Positions 1 to 9,066 are shown, numbered from the stretch's first letter. The stretch: 64,000 nt of DNA from JAGIBJ01 sp032119595 (GCA_032119595.1 JAUMBQ010000006.1:1364001-1428000), one strand, 5' to 3'. Numbers and translations are program-made. The notes: a model not told the origin generated them from the sequence alone.

Positions 1-1350
1 GGCGCCCACGAGGAACGCGTTTTGGTAGCCATCGGTGAGCTGCTCCGGCGACGGGGCGCCGCCGTCGGGTAGCGAGCCGGACGCGACGGCAATCAGCACC
101 GAGACGCCGAGGGCGCCGCCGACCTGCTGGACCGTGTTGATCAGTCCGGACGCCAGGCCAGCCTCCTCCGGCTTGGTCCCGGCGACGGCCGCGATCGTGA
201 CCGGCACGAACGAGAAGCCGAGGCCCGCCGCGGCGAGAATCGACGGCCCGAGGACGTCGCCCGCCCACGACCCACCGACCGAGACTCGCGAGAACCAGAG
301 CAGGCCGCCGGTGATCAGCAGCATTCCGAGCACGAGCGGCAGCTTGAAGCCGATCTTGCTGACCATCGCCGACGCCGCACCCGCGCTGAGGATGATCACG
401 ATGCACAGCGGCAGGTACTCAAAGCCGGTACGCAAGGCGTCATGGCCGAGGATGTTCTGCAAGTAGAACGTGATGAAGAGGAACATCGAGAAGAGCGACG
501 CGCCGATCAGCAGGCCGGTCACGTTCGCGCCGCGGAGGGTGCCGAGCCGGAAGATCGAGAGCGGCACGAGCGGGGCATGGTGGCGGTTCTCGATGATCAC
601 AAAGCCGACGACGAGCACCACGGAGAGCGCGAAGAGAGCGATCGTCTGGGCTGAGCCCCAGCCGACCGAATTCGCGTTGACGAGCGCGTAGATCAGCACG
701 CCGATGCCGGCCGTGATCGTGACGGCGCCGGGAATGTCGAACGAGCGCGGTCCGTCGATCTCGGCGTGCGACTCGGGCAGCACTCGGGGCGCGGCGATCA
801 CGATGGCGGCCACGACTGGCACGTTCACGAGGAGCACGGCCTCCCAGCCGAACGCCTGGGTAAGGATGCCGCCGAGCAACACGCCCGCGGCCCCACCGAA
901 GCCGGCGACGGCGCCCCAGACGCCGAGTGCCTTGTTTCGCTCTGCGCCCTCATCGAACGTGGTGGTCACGATCGAAAGGGCGGCCGGCGCGATCAGCGCG
1001 CCGCCGAAGCCCTGGAAGCCGCGGGCGATCACGAGCCACGCCGAGCTCTGCGCCAGGCCGCCGGCTAGCGATGCGAGGCCGAACACGATTGCGCCGATGA
1101 TGAACAGCCGGCGGCGGCCGAGGAGGTCGGCGAGGCGCCCCCCGAGGAGCAGAAAGCCGCCGAAGGTGAGCGCGTAGGCGTTGAGCACCCACGTGACCGA
1201 CTGCTGCGTGAAGTCGAGTTCGCGCTGGATCGACGGCAAGGCGACGTTCACGATCGACGCGTCGAGAACGATGATGAACTGGGTCATCGCCAGCAGGGCG
1301 AGAATCAGCCCTTTGCGCTGGTGATGCGCTGGAGTGGTGGTGGCGGTCAT
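1..1350 (-). CDS. DHA2-type MFS multidrug efflux transporter (3' end outside window)
   Basis: The reverse strand is open from an ATG at 1350 to the window edge (450 codons, C-terminus missing). The start reads MTATTTPAHHQRKG, followed by a first membrane helix with the DHA2 signature LDASIVNVALPSIQ, then GGRLADLLGRRR, the MFS motif A between helices 2 and 3. This is the 14-helix EmrB/QacA family of proton-driven drug exporters. It is divergent from a MarR regulator 136 bp away with a dyad in between, the usual arrangement for a drug-inducible pump. Substrate unknown. A second DHA2 pump lies at 53529-54992. Confidence 0.93.
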   Translation of the reverse strand, partial: MTATTTPAHHQRKGLILALLAMTQFIIVLDASIVNVALPSIQRELDFTQQSVTWVLNAYALTFGGFLLLGGRLADLLGRRRLFIIGAIVFGLASLAGGLAQSSAWLVIARGFQGFGGALIAPAALSIVTTTFDEGAERNKALGVWGAVAGFGGAAGVLLGGILTQAFGWEAVLLVNVPVVAAIVIAAPRVLPESHAEIDGPRSFDIPGAVTITAGIGVLIYALVNANSVGWGSAQTIALFALSVVLVVGFVIIENRHHAPLVPLSIFRLGTLRGANVTGLLIGASLFSMFLFITFYLQNILGHDALRTGFEYLPLCIVIILSAGAASAMVSKIGFKLPLVLGMLLITGGLLWFSRVSVGGSWAGDVLGPSILAAAGLGFSFVPVTIAAVAGTKPEEAGLASGLINTVQQVGGALGVSVLIAVASGSLPDGGAPSPEQLTDGYQNAFLVGA

Positions 1351-1393
1351 GCTGTGTCTTCCCCGGTAGCCCGTAAATCGCTGTTCTGGTCAA

Positions 1394-1410
1394 TTGGTCC
1401 GGAAGACCAA
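1394..1410. promoter_or_regulatory. Probable MarR operator between MFS and MarR genes
   Basis: A perfect inverted repeat, TTGGTC-CGGAA-GACCAA, sits in the 136 bp divergent promoter region. The match extends to 7 of 8 bases per arm (AATTGGTC / GACCAAAT). A further half-site-like TTTGGAC follows at about 1413. Size and place fit autorepression by the adjacent MarR protein and control of the pump. Confidence 0.6.
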
Positions 1411-1486
1411 ATAGTTTGGACAGCCGAAGTAATATAGCCGGGGAGCGTCTGATCGTCCAGTCGCCTGAGTCGGCGCGAGGAGCCGC

Positions 1487-2071
1487 ATGAGCCAGCAGCC
1501 CGCCGAAGTCACCCCAAAATCGCCCGAGCCTGTCGCGGCCGACCGGTCCGTCGAGCTGGCTGCGAGCGATCGGTCATCCGATCTCCTCGAGCTGATGCAG
1601 CTCTTCCCGCGCACGATTCTCGGCATGAGTCGGCACGTCGAGCAAATCAAGCCGGAGTTCGCGCGTGGCCTCGGGCCGCGCCATTCCGCCGCGCTGCACC
1701 GGATCAGTTTCGGTCCGATAACGGTCGGCACGCTCGCCAAGCGTCTCGACATCACGCTCTCGACGGCCAGCGGCGTCCTCGCCGACCTCGACCGCGCGGG
1801 GATCATCGCGCGCGCCGCCGACCCGGCCGATCGTCGGCGAACGATTGTCGACATTCATCCCGATCGCCGGGACGACGTGACCCGCTGGCTCGCCGCCCTC
1901 TCCCGCCCGCTCAACAGTGTGCTCGACCAGCTCACCGACGACGAGCGGGCGGCGTTCGTGAAGGCCATGGAGCTCTACGCCGAGGTCGTTTCACCCCAGG
2001 CCGAGGGCGGCGGCGCGGTGCCGATGGACTGCGTCGCGCAGTCACTGAACCGCCCGCTGAGCGAGCAGTAG
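1487..2071 (+). CDS. MarR-family transcriptional regulator
   Basis: The protein has 194 aa and an ATG preceded by GAGGAG five bases upstream. The core from residue 45 to 155 carries the winged helix-turn-helix of MarR: GPITVGTLAKRLDITLSTASGV (recognition helix), then RAADPADRRRTIVDIH, the wing with the DRR signature. The N-terminal 35 residues are Pro/Ser/Asp-rich and probably disordered. MarR dimers repress neighbouring efflux genes and release DNA on binding phenolic drugs. The divergent DHA2 pump and the dyad at 1394-1410 suggest that role here. Confidence 0.92.
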   Translation: MSQQPAEVTPKSPEPVAADRSVELAASDRSSDLLELMQLFPRTILGMSRHVEQIKPEFARGLGPRHSAALHRISFGPITVGTLAKRLDITLSTASGVLADLDRAGIIARAADPADRRRTIVDIHPDRRDDVTRWLAALSRPLNSVLDQLTDDERAAFVKAMELYAEVVSPQAEGGGAVPMDCVAQSLNRPLSEQ

Positions 2072-2099
2072 ACGCCGCGCCAGCGCCGCCTGTCCGGCG

Positions 2100-2609
2100 T
2101 CAGTGCGCGTGGTACTCGTGCACGAGGGCATGCCCCTTGCCGCGGCGCAGCAGCGCGCGGTTCACGAGGAATGCGAACGGGAACGCGATCACAAAGCCGC
2201 CGAGCATCGTCGCCCAGAACAGAGCTTCGTCGAGGTACGCGTCCATCGCGCCGGGCACGACGATCATGGTCACGTTCTCGACGATTTCCATGGTGGTGAT
2301 CGAAAGCGTGTCGACCGCCAGGGCGATCGGCACGATGGCGCCGAGGGTCAGCCCCGCCTTCAGGAGTGGCAGCGACGTGAGTGCGTACCCGAAGAGGAAC
2401 GCGAGCGACACGGCGAGCGCGATCGATGCGACGTCACCCCAGCCGAGTGCCGTGGCGATTACGAGCCCCAAGATCTCGCCGATCGCGCAGCCGGTCATGC
2501 AGTGGATCGTGGCGCTGACGCTCAGGCGATTCAGCGCGCGGGCGTCCTGGTCGCTGGCGTGCGCGTGGTCGTGCCCGGAGTCGGGCTGGTGATGTTCGGT
2601 GTGGGTCAT
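2100..2609 (-). CDS. DUF4396 membrane protein
   Basis: The protein has 169 aa. I chose the ATG at 2609 because GAGGAG lies just upstream and the protein then starts with a His/Asp-rich tail (MTHTEHHQPDSGHDHAHASD), a common feature of metal-handling proteins. Four hydrophobic segments follow (about residues 45-65, 68-90, 95-115 and 140-160), with the conserved TIHCMTGCAIGEILG of the DUF4396 family. The family's function is not established; the His-rich tail hints at metal binding, which is inference. It stands alone, convergent with marR. Confidence 0.85.
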   Translation of the reverse strand: MTHTEHHQPDSGHDHAHASDQDARALNRLSVSATIHCMTGCAIGEILGLVIATALGWGDVASIALAVSLAFLFGYALTSLPLLKAGLTLGAIVPIALAVDTLSITTMEIVENVTMIVVPGAMDAYLDEALFWATMLGGFVIAFPFAFLVNRALLRRGKGHALVHEYHAH

Positions 2610-2671
2610 GGGCGTCTCCTCGTATAGGGAGACGCTAGGCCCATCACGTTGGATGCACGACTCGCCGCAGC

Positions 2672-3142
2672 TCAGGCCTGCCCACCGCTTCCGACCTGCT
2701 GAAGGGCGCTGCGCAGGTGGCGTGCCATCCGGGCGTCGTCGATGCGTCGTCCGACGGGGACATGGTCGAGCGACAGGAACACGATCAGGAACGACCGCCC
2801 GGCCTTGTGGCCGACGAGTGCTGAGACGGAGGTGACGCGTTCGCCGCCGGGTGTGGGCTGGTTCGTCCACAGGCGATCGAGGTGGGCAGCGAGATGAACG
2901 CCGAGTTCGGCGTCGTGGCGACCGACCAGTGGAATCGTGAGCTGGATGTAGCGCCCAGTGGCCGTGACGACGCGCTCGTGCCACAGCATTTGGGAGGCAG
3001 GGCGTGGGTTGCGACGCTTGCTGATGCGGTCGGCCAACACCGGCGGCACCACCGCTCGCACGTGCGTCCGGTCACCCCTCCGCGGAGAGAGCCGCCCAGA
3101 GAAGACGGGAGTTTGAGGACTGGTCAGCGGGCTGCGGGGCAT
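2672..3142 (-). CDS. Hypothetical protein, HPF-like length, no recognised family
   Basis: The protein has 156 aa. The ATG at 3142 has an excellent AGGAGG eight bases upstream, which is the main reason to believe this frame. The first 45 residues are basic and Pro-rich. The rest has alternating hydrophobic stretches (GRYIQLTIPLVG, SFLIVFLSLDHVPVG) that look like beta strands around one helix, ending in a short helical tail. I do not recognise the family. It is divergent from the SDR gene, with a dyad at 3204-3227 in the shared upstream region. Confidence 0.55.
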   Translation of the reverse strand: MPRSPLTSPQTPVFSGRLSPRRGDRTHVRAVVPPVLADRISKRRNPRPASQMLWHERVVTATGRYIQLTIPLVGRHDAELGVHLAAHLDRLWTNQPTPGGERVTSVSALVGHKAGRSFLIVFLSLDHVPVGRRIDDARMARHLRSALQQVGSGGQA

Positions 3143-3203
3143 CGAGGGTGCCTCCTGCGTCGGGGGCCCGTCGAATGCTCGTGCCATTGGAAAGCCTCCC
3201 CAT

Positions 3204-3227
3204 CGGACTTCGTTACGCCGAAGTCCG
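3204..3227. promoter_or_regulatory. 9-bp inverted repeat in divergent promoter region
   Basis: CGGACTTCG, six bases, then CGAAGTCCG: a perfect dyad between the hypothetical gene (start 3142, minus) and the SDR (start 3300, plus). There is no T-tract, so an operator is more likely than a terminator. The binding protein is unknown. Confidence 0.4.
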
Positions 3228-3299
3228 CGGGAAAACCCCTACCTCCTCCGCGTACGGCGCCCGTTGTGAGGGGTTCGGCAGGCTGAGAGGCTCCGCGGC

Positions 3300-4091
3300 A
3301 TGTCGGGAACACAGGATGCGCAACCGTCGATCAGCGATCTCGTCGACCTGAGCGGACGCACCGCGTTCGTCACCGGCGGCGCGATGGGCATCGGGCTTGG
3401 GATCGCGAGGCGGCTGCACGAGGCCGGCGCAAACGTCGTGGTCGCGGATGTGGCCGAGGCCCGCGCGACGGTCGCCGACGAGCTCAACCAGCTGCGTCCC
3501 GGGTCGGCCCACGGCCAGCTCGTGGATGTCTCCAATGAGGCGCAGGTCCGGGCCGGGATCCAGGCGGCAGTCGCCACGTTCGGGGGCCTGGACATCGTGG
3601 TCAACAACGCCGGCATCTTCCCGACCGTGCCGCTCTCTGGCTTGGATCTCGACACGTTCAGGCGCGTGCTTGACGTGAATCTGGTCGGCCTCTACTTGGT
3701 CACCAAAGCCGCGTCCGAGGTGATGATCGAGCGCGGGCAGGGAGGGCGCATCGTGAACATCACCTCGATTGACGCCCTGCACCCGTCGATGATCGGCCTC
3801 TCGCACTACGACGCGTCCAAGCACGGCGCCTGGGGCTTCACCAAGAACGTCGCCCTCGAACTCGCGCCGCACAAGATCTGGGTCAACGCCATCGCCCCCG
3901 GCGGAGTCATCACCCCAGGCGTCGGCGACCTCTCGGGCGACATGCTCACCGCCTTCGCGGCCACCATCCCGATGCAGCGCATGGGGAACCCGGACGACAT
4001 CGCTCGCGCCGCCCTGTTCCTCGCCAGCGACCTTGCCAGCTACATCACGGGCGAGCAGCTCGTCGTCGACGGCGGCAAGCTCCTCACGTAG
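3300..4091 (+). CDS. Short-chain dehydrogenase/reductase
   Basis: A classical SDR of 263 aa. The Rossmann motif TGGAMGIG is at residues 25-32, NNAG at 102-105, the catalytic Ser in NITSIDA (S156) and YDASK with Tyr170 and Lys174. VVVADVAEA after strand 2 places an acidic residue that favours NAD(H) over NADP(H). The substrate cannot be read from sequence; the C-terminus (ITGEQLVVDGG) is typical of FabG-like alcohol/3-oxo reductases. AGAGG precedes the ATG. The stop overlaps the convergent stress protein gene by 8 bp. Confidence 0.93.
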   Translation: MSGTQDAQPSISDLVDLSGRTAFVTGGAMGIGLGIARRLHEAGANVVVADVAEARATVADELNQLRPGSAHGQLVDVSNEAQVRAGIQAAVATFGGLDIVVNNAGIFPTVPLSGLDLDTFRRVLDVNLVGLYLVTKAASEVMIERGQGGRIVNITSIDALHPSMIGLSHYDASKHGAWGFTKNVALELAPHKIWVNAIAPGGVITPGVGDLSGDMLTAFAATIPMQRMGNPDDIARAALFLASDLASYITGEQLVVDGGKLLT

Positions 4092-4920
4092 CCGGCGGCA
4101 CGAACAGGATCGGGACGGCCTGGTGGCGCAGCAGGGCGCGGCTTGCGCTGCCGATCAGGAAGCGCTCAAGGGGACCGTGGTCGTGGAAGCCGACGACGAG
4201 AAGGTCGGCGTCGACGCTGGCCTCGTTCAGCTCGTGCGCCGGACGCCCGATACCGACGACGCCGTGCAGGCCGTGCTCCTCGAGCAAGTGCGTCAGATTC
4301 CGTCGGGCCTGCTCCTGCTCCGCCTCCATCCCGTCGGCGGTATAGACGCCGGGGACGGCGCTGACCGGCACGACCGGCTCGACGATCTCGACCGCGCTGA
4401 CGGAGGCGTCGTCGCGCTTGGAGAGTCGAAGCGCGTGCTGCACCGCCACCTCCGACGCCGCGGAGCCGTCGTACCCTACGACGATGCTGTGCAGCGGCTT
4501 GCCCGATCCGTGGCCGACGGCACTGACTGCCACCGGGCATGGCGCGTGCCGGAGCGCGCCCCAGATCGCTTCGCCGGCCAACACCCGCCCGGGGAATCCA
4601 CGGCGCGACGACGCAACGACGATCAGGTCGGCGCCGGCGCCCTTGGCGACGTGCGCGAGCCCTTCTCCGAAGGATCGTGAACTCGTCGCGATGCCTTCGC
4701 AGCCTGGATGCAAGGCCACGAACCGGTCGACGATCGTTTGGCTGTCGGCGAGCATCGCGGCGGCGACGTCGCTGGTCCCCGCTTCCAGGAAGCCATCTCC
4801 AAGGCCGCAGATGTTGGAAACGATGAACGTCGCGCCGGGTTCGGCGAGGGTCTGGGCGAGTCCGTAGGCCTCGTCGTCCGCGGGGCGTCCGTCGATGCCG
4901 ATCACGATGGTCTGGAACAT
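4084..4920 (-). CDS. Tandem-domain universal stress protein
   Basis: The protein has 278 aa. I took the ATG at 4920 (MFQTIVIGID) because AAGGAG lies six bases upstream; an in-frame ATG 18 bp earlier is possible. Two USP domains follow each other (about residues 1-137 and 142-278). Each starts with a beta strand and an acidic residue (VIGIDGRPAD, VVGYDGSAAS). The second keeps a Gx9GS-type ATP-binding loop (GPLERFLIGSASRALL); the first is looser. It lies 25 bp downstream of the PEP synthase gene and is probably co-transcribed, a pairing common in dormancy/low-oxygen regulons. Confidence 0.93.
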   Translation of the reverse strand: MFQTIVIGIDGRPADDEAYGLAQTLAEPGATFIVSNICGLGDGFLEAGTSDVAAAMLADSQTIVDRFVALHPGCEGIATSSRSFGEGLAHVAKGAGADLIVVASSRRGFPGRVLAGEAIWGALRHAPCPVAVSAVGHGSGKPLHSIVVGYDGSAASEVAVQHALRLSKRDDASVSAVEIVEPVVPVSAVPGVYTADGMEAEQEQARRNLTHLLEEHGLHGVVGIGRPAHELNEASVDADLLVVGFHDHGPLERFLIGSASRALLRHQAVPILFVPPAT

Positions 4921-4945
4921 GGCGTTCTCCTTGGTCATCTTCAGG

Positions 4946-7288
4946 CTATTGCCGGGGCGTGGAATGCGTGCGAGCCGCCTTGAGGAGCAGTCGCTGCTCG
5001 GCGCTGGCGACCAGCCGCCGCGTCTGGTCGACGACGTCGGCGTTGACCGAGATGGCGTCGATCCCGGCGCGCACGAGCAGGTCGGTGTACTCCGGGTGGA
5101 CCGACGGCGCTTGGCCGCAGATCGATGTCTGGAGCCCGAGCGCGCCGGCGCGCGCGATGAGCTGCTGCACGTACTCGACGACAGCCGGGTCCCGCTCGTC
5201 GAAGGTGTCCGCGAGGAGGTCTGAGTCGCGGTCGACGCCGAGCAGGAGCTGGGTCAGGTCGTTCGTGCCGATCGAGATGCCGGCGATCCCAAGCCGCGCA
5301 TACCGTTCGAGGTTGAAGAGCACCGACGGGACCTCGGCCATCACCCAGAGCTGGAACCCGCGACGCTGCATGAGCCCGCGCTGGTCGATCAGCGCCACAC
5401 ACTGCTTCAGCTCGCCAGCGGTGCGCACGAACGGCAGCATCATGTGCACGTTCGTATGCCCGCGGTCCCACAGGATCTGGAACGCGTCGAGTTCGAGATT
5501 GAAGACCTCCGGGTCGCGGACGTACCGCGCGGCGCCGCGCAGTCCGATCATCGGGTTTGCCTCGACCGGCTCAAAGCGCTCTCCGCCCTCAAGCCCGCGG
5601 AACTCGTTGGTGCGGAAGTCGATGGTGCGGTAGGTGATCGGACGAGGAGCGAACGCGACGGCGAACGTCTCGATCGCATCGGCCATCGCCTCCGACACCT
5701 CCGATCCTTGACCGCGCTCGAGCAGCAGGCGGGGGTGAACGCCACCGAGCGTCTCGAGCACCATGAGTTCGGCCCGCAGCAGTCCGACGCCATCGGCGTC
5801 GAGCGCGGACACCCGCGCCACCTGCGACGGCTCCGACATGTTCACGAGCACCTTGGTCCCGGTGGTCACGTGGGCGGGCTGCGGCGGCAGCGGCTGTACG
5901 GCCCCGTGGCCGACGACCGCGAGTTCGTAGCGCGCTGGCCGGCCGGGCAGCACCATCCCGCGGCCCGCATCGACCGTGACGGCCTCGCCATCGCGGAGCT
6001 TCTGCGTTGCGTCCCCGGTGCCGACGAGGCAGGGCACGCCGAGTTCGCGGGAGACGATCGCGGCGTGGCACGTCATGCCACCGGTGTCGGTCACGACCGC
6101 CGCCGCGCGGCGCAGCAGCGGCACCCAGTCCGGTGTGGTCATGTGGGTCACGAGGACGTCGCCGTCGTTGAATTCAGGGTCGCCAGCGAGGTCGGTCACC
6201 AGGCGCACGACGCCGCTGCCGATGCCCGGAGCGGCACCGAGCCCGCGCACCAACGGCGCTGCTCCGGCCGCGTCGTCATCGATCGGCACGGTGTCGTCGT
6301 CGCTCATGGGTGTCCCGTCGCCACCAGACGCCGTCACCGGCCGCGACTGCAGCATCCAGACGCGTCCGCCGGCGTCAAACGCCCACTCGGTGTCCTGCGC
6401 GCTGCCGTAGTGCTCCTCGATCGTGATGCCGAGATCGGCCAGCGTCCGGACCTCCTCGTCGATCAGCACGCGGCGCGTCGCTTCAGCACCCTCGACCGCG
6501 CGGGTGACTGTGCCGCCGCCGGGCGCCGACTCGATCACGAGCTCCTTGTGGCGCACGTCGCTGGTCAGCACGGCGCGCGTGGCCTTGTCGACGACGTAGC
6601 GATCCGGCGACACGCTGCCGGACACCACGCTCTCGCCCAGCCCAAACGCGCCTTCGATCACGAGGCGATCGGTGCGGCCGCTGGATGGGTCGATCGTGAA
6701 CATCACGCCCGCGCGGGTCGACTCGATCTGCGCCTGCACCACCACCGCGATGTCCATCTCGGCCTGCGGCAACCCCTCATTGGCGCGATAGAAGACGGTG
6801 CGTGCGCCGAAGAGCGAGGTCCAGCAGGCGCGGACGGCGACGATGAGATCCTCGGCGCCGCTCACATTCAGCAGCGTGCGGTTCATCCCGGCGAACGACG
6901 TCGAGCCGGTGTCCTCCGCGGTGGCCGACGAGCGGACCGCGACCGACACGTCGTCGCCAAGTTCGCGGTACGCCTCGATGATGCTGTCGCGCAGCCAGGC
7001 TGGCGTCGGAGCCTGGTCGAGGATCTCGCGGGCTGCCTCGGCGGCGCGAACGAGCGCGGCGCTGTCGTCGGGGTCGAGGCCAGCCATCGCGCGCACGAGC
7101 CGGGCTCGGACGCCGGTCTCCTCGCAGAACGTCGCGTAGGCGGGTGCGCCGACGACGAATCCGTCCGGGACCGGCACGCCGGCGAGCACCAGCTCACCGA
7201 GGTTCGCACCCTTGCCGCCGGCGAATGCGACGTCGTCGCGGCCGAGCTCGTCGAATCCGCGTACGACATCGGTGTCGGTGAGAGTCAT
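4946..7288 (-). CDS. ppsA: Phosphoenolpyruvate synthase
   Basis: The protein has 780 aa from the ATG at 7288 (MTLTDTDVVRGFDEL); an upstream in-frame GTG would add 12 residues. Domain order: N-terminal ATP-grasp/PPDK nucleotide-binding domain (AGGKGANLGEL near 24, AVRSSATAEDTGSTSFAG near 117), central phosphohistidine domain with GGMTCHAAIVSRELG (His408), and a C-terminal TIM barrel with the EVPS motif and the acid/base Cys in SICGQAPS (Cys724). It converts pyruvate + ATP + water to PEP + AMP + phosphate. It differs from PPDK in length and arrangement. First gene of a probable operon with the stress protein. Confidence 0.95.
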   Translation of the reverse strand: MTLTDTDVVRGFDELGRDDVAFAGGKGANLGELVLAGVPVPDGFVVGAPAYATFCEETGVRARLVRAMAGLDPDDSAALVRAAEAAREILDQAPTPAWLRDSIIEAYRELGDDVSVAVRSSATAEDTGSTSFAGMNRTLLNVSGAEDLIVAVRACWTSLFGARTVFYRANEGLPQAEMDIAVVVQAQIESTRAGVMFTIDPSSGRTDRLVIEGAFGLGESVVSGSVSPDRYVVDKATRAVLTSDVRHKELVIESAPGGGTVTRAVEGAEATRRVLIDEEVRTLADLGITIEEHYGSAQDTEWAFDAGGRVWMLQSRPVTASGGDGTPMSDDDTVPIDDDAAGAAPLVRGLGAAPGIGSGVVRLVTDLAGDPEFNDGDVLVTHMTTPDWVPLLRRAAAVVTDTGGMTCHAAIVSRELGVPCLVGTGDATQKLRDGEAVTVDAGRGMVLPGRPARYELAVVGHGAVQPLPPQPAHVTTGTKVLVNMSEPSQVARVSALDADGVGLLRAELMVLETLGGVHPRLLLERGQGSEVSEAMADAIETFAVAFAPRPITYRTIDFRTNEFRGLEGGERFEPVEANPMIGLRGAARYVRDPEVFNLELDAFQILWDRGHTNVHMMLPFVRTAGELKQCVALIDQRGLMQRRGFQLWVMAEVPSVLFNLERYARLGIAGISIGTNDLTQLLLGVDRDSDLLADTFDERDPAVVEYVQQLIARAGALGLQTSICGQAPSVHPEYTDLLVRAGIDAISVNADVVDQTRRLVASAEQRLLLKAARTHSTPRQ

Positions 7289-7652
7289 GCCGCCAGGCTC
7301 GCTGACCCCGCGCGGGAAGTCCACCGGGCGCGGCCGAAGCCGTGTCCGTGAGAACTACGCGACCGCGCTCGCGCCTCGCGCAAGGCCACCGAACGCCGCG
7401 CCAGCGGGCTCGTCGGGTTGCCGGCGACCGGGCACGGTGGCAAGCTGTGCACTGACTTGCCACCGGGGACGCTCACGGTCCCGGGGGATGAGCACCATCC
7501 GCTCAAGCACGTCGGCATCCGTTCGCTCATCCCGTCCGGAGGCTGCGATGCGTTCCACCTCAAGGTTCAATGCTCCGACGCGTCGGACCCGGCTCACCAG
7601 GGCCGGTCCCGGTGGCCGCGCCATCCTCGCGGGGTCGGAAGCGCGCTTGACG
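7289..7652. other. Divergent intergenic region without a supported gene
   Basis: The region lies between ppsA (minus) and the PAS-LuxR gene (plus). Several open frames cross it but none has a ribosome binding site or recognisable protein. The N-terminal extension that could be added to the LuxR protein in frame is Arg/Pro/Ser-rich and looks non-coding. It presumably contains both promoters; I see no clear dyad. Confidence 0.5.
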
Positions 7653-8303
7653 ATGCTCGACGTGTCCGACCTCTTCCGTTCTCTGCCCGACCAGGGGCTT
7701 GTCGCGACCGACCTCTCGGGGGTCATCTCGATGTGGTCCCCGGGGGCCACGGCGCTCACTGGCTGGCCCGAGATCGAGGCCGTGGGTCGCCCGCTGAGTT
7801 GGCTCGAGGTCCCCGAGTTTGAGGTCCCGGTCCAAGGGCTCGCCCTGCTTGCGGCCGCGCCCGCGCGCGGCTGGGCCTGGCGACGCTGCCAGAACGGCAC
7901 GAGTCTGTGGTGTGAGTACACGCGCTTCGCGGTTCGCGACGGGGCGGGCGACGTCGCCGGCTATGCGGAGGCGTTCCGGACGCCGCCAGACCTTGGGGCG
8001 TCGTCGCGGGCCGTCAACGTTGCCGCTGCCGAGCTGTCGCGGCGTGCACATGAAATCGTCCAGGTCATTCGTGAGGGGCAGCCGCAGCGCAACGGCGCAC
8101 ACCGGGAGCTCAGCGAGCGCCAAGTCGAGATCCTCGAGTTGGTGGCCGAGGGCCTGAGCAACGCCGAGATCGCAAAGCGGCTGTTTCTCGCAGAAAACAC
8201 CGTGAAATGGCACATGGCCAAGATCCTGCGGACCCTGGGCGTCGCGAACCGGGCGCAGGCCACGGCAACGCATCTCAGCGGCCAACGGACGCGTGGTCAC
8301 TGA
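7653..8303 (+). CDS. PAS-LuxR transcriptional regulator
   Basis: The protein has 216 aa from ATG 7653 (MLDVSDLFRSLPDQ). Residues 8-115 form a PAS domain (GLVATDLSGVISMWSPGATALTGW, then VPEFEVPVQG and a C-terminal strand pair). Residues 148-210 form a LuxR/GerE DNA-binding domain (ELSERQVEILELVAEGLSN, EIAKRLFLAENTVKWHMAKI). There is no receiver domain, so the PAS pocket is the likely sensor. It faces a response regulator gene and is divergent from ppsA, making ppsA a plausible target. Confidence 0.88.
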   Translation: MLDVSDLFRSLPDQGLVATDLSGVISMWSPGATALTGWPEIEAVGRPLSWLEVPEFEVPVQGLALLAAAPARGWAWRRCQNGTSLWCEYTRFAVRDGAGDVAGYAEAFRTPPDLGASSRAVNVAAAELSRRAHEIVQVIREGQPQRNGAHRELSERQVEILELVAEGLSNAEIAKRLFLAENTVKWHMAKILRTLGVANRAQATATHLSGQRTRGH

Positions 8304-8382
8304 CGCCTCCTGCGGCTACGTATGGCGCTGGGCGACTCCTGCTCGGCTGGCCCGTGAACCCCTCGGCCGCCATCCATCCGGG

Positions 8383-9066
8383 TCACCGCGGCGCGTCGAC
8401 CTGACTGCCCCGGACCAGGCTGTGGTCGAGTGCGAATCGGACGAGTTCGGCTCGCGTCGTCAGGTCCAGCTTGCGGTTGATGGCCGACCGGTGATTCTCG
8501 ACCGTTCGGACCGAGAGAAACAAACTCGTCCCGATCTCGCGGCTCGTGTGGCCGAGGACGGCGAGCTGGACGATGTCGAGTTCGCGCGGGGTCAGGCCGC
8601 CAGGCAGCTCGTCAGACATCGGCGGCGCGGCTGCGATCGCTGCGCCGATGCGAGGGCTGAGGTAGGTCTGGTCAAGACACGCAACGCGGACGGCCTCGAC
8701 GAGGTCCTCGTCGGCGGCTTCCTTGAGCACGTAGCCGCTGGCGCCGGCTCGCATCGCGGCGACGGCGGAGGCTGGTGAGTTGTCCATCGTGAGCACCACG
8801 ACGCGCGTGCTCGGCGAGTGATCACGAATGCGCGGAATCGCCTCGAGCGTTTGCGACGCGTGGGGCATGTTGAGGTCGAGCACGGCGACGTCCGGCTTGT
8901 GACCCATCGAAAACCGCACGGCCGATTCGGCGTCGCTCGCCTGCGCCACGACCTCGTACCCGTCGATCGACTCCAGAAGCGCCGCGACTGCCTGCCGCAC
9001 GACGTGGTGATCGTCGGCGAGGAGGATTCTGGTCGTCCTTTCGGGCGAGAACGGGGTTTGCTCCAT
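8383..9066 (-). CDS. NarL/FixJ-family response regulator
   Basis: The protein has 227 aa from ATG 9066. Receiver domain 12-130 with acidic pair DD (18-19), phospho-acceptor Asp64 in AVLDLNMPHA, and the conserved Lys in GYVLKEAADED. GerE-type HTH at about 160-218 (GLTPRELDIVQLAVLGHTSREI, SVRTVENHRSAINRKL). No histidine kinase gene is adjacent, so it is an orphan here. A perfect 20-bp dyad lies 44 bp upstream of the start. The neighbours (stress protein, PEP synthase, ADH, P-type ATPase) resemble a dormancy-type regulon, but that link is inference. Confidence 0.93.
   Translation of the reverse strand: MEQTPFSPERTTRILLADDHHVVRQAVAALLESIDGYEVVAQASDAESAVRFSMGHKPDVAVLDLNMPHASQTLEAIPRIRDHSPSTRVVVLTMDNSPASAVAAMRAGASGYVLKEAADEDLVEAVRVACLDQTYLSPRIGAAIAAAPPMSDELPGGLTPRELDIVQLAVLGHTSREIGTSLFLSVRTVENHRSAINRKLDLTTRAELVRFALDHSLVRGSQVDAPR

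Noticed and set aside
2882..3286. Plus-strand frame opposite the hypothetical gene at 2672-3142
   Set aside because: The minus-strand frame has a strong Shine-Dalgarno site and a better strand/helix pattern.
3270..3300. CTGAGA box upstream of the SDR, as in TPP riboswitches
   Set aside because: Only the GGCTGAGAGG core is present; the paired helices and the second conserved block are missing, and the space to the start codon is too short.
5444..7351. Long open frame (635 codons) antisense to PEP synthase
   Set aside because: Low-complexity His/Arg/Asp-rich translation; PEP synthase on the other strand has clear motifs throughout.
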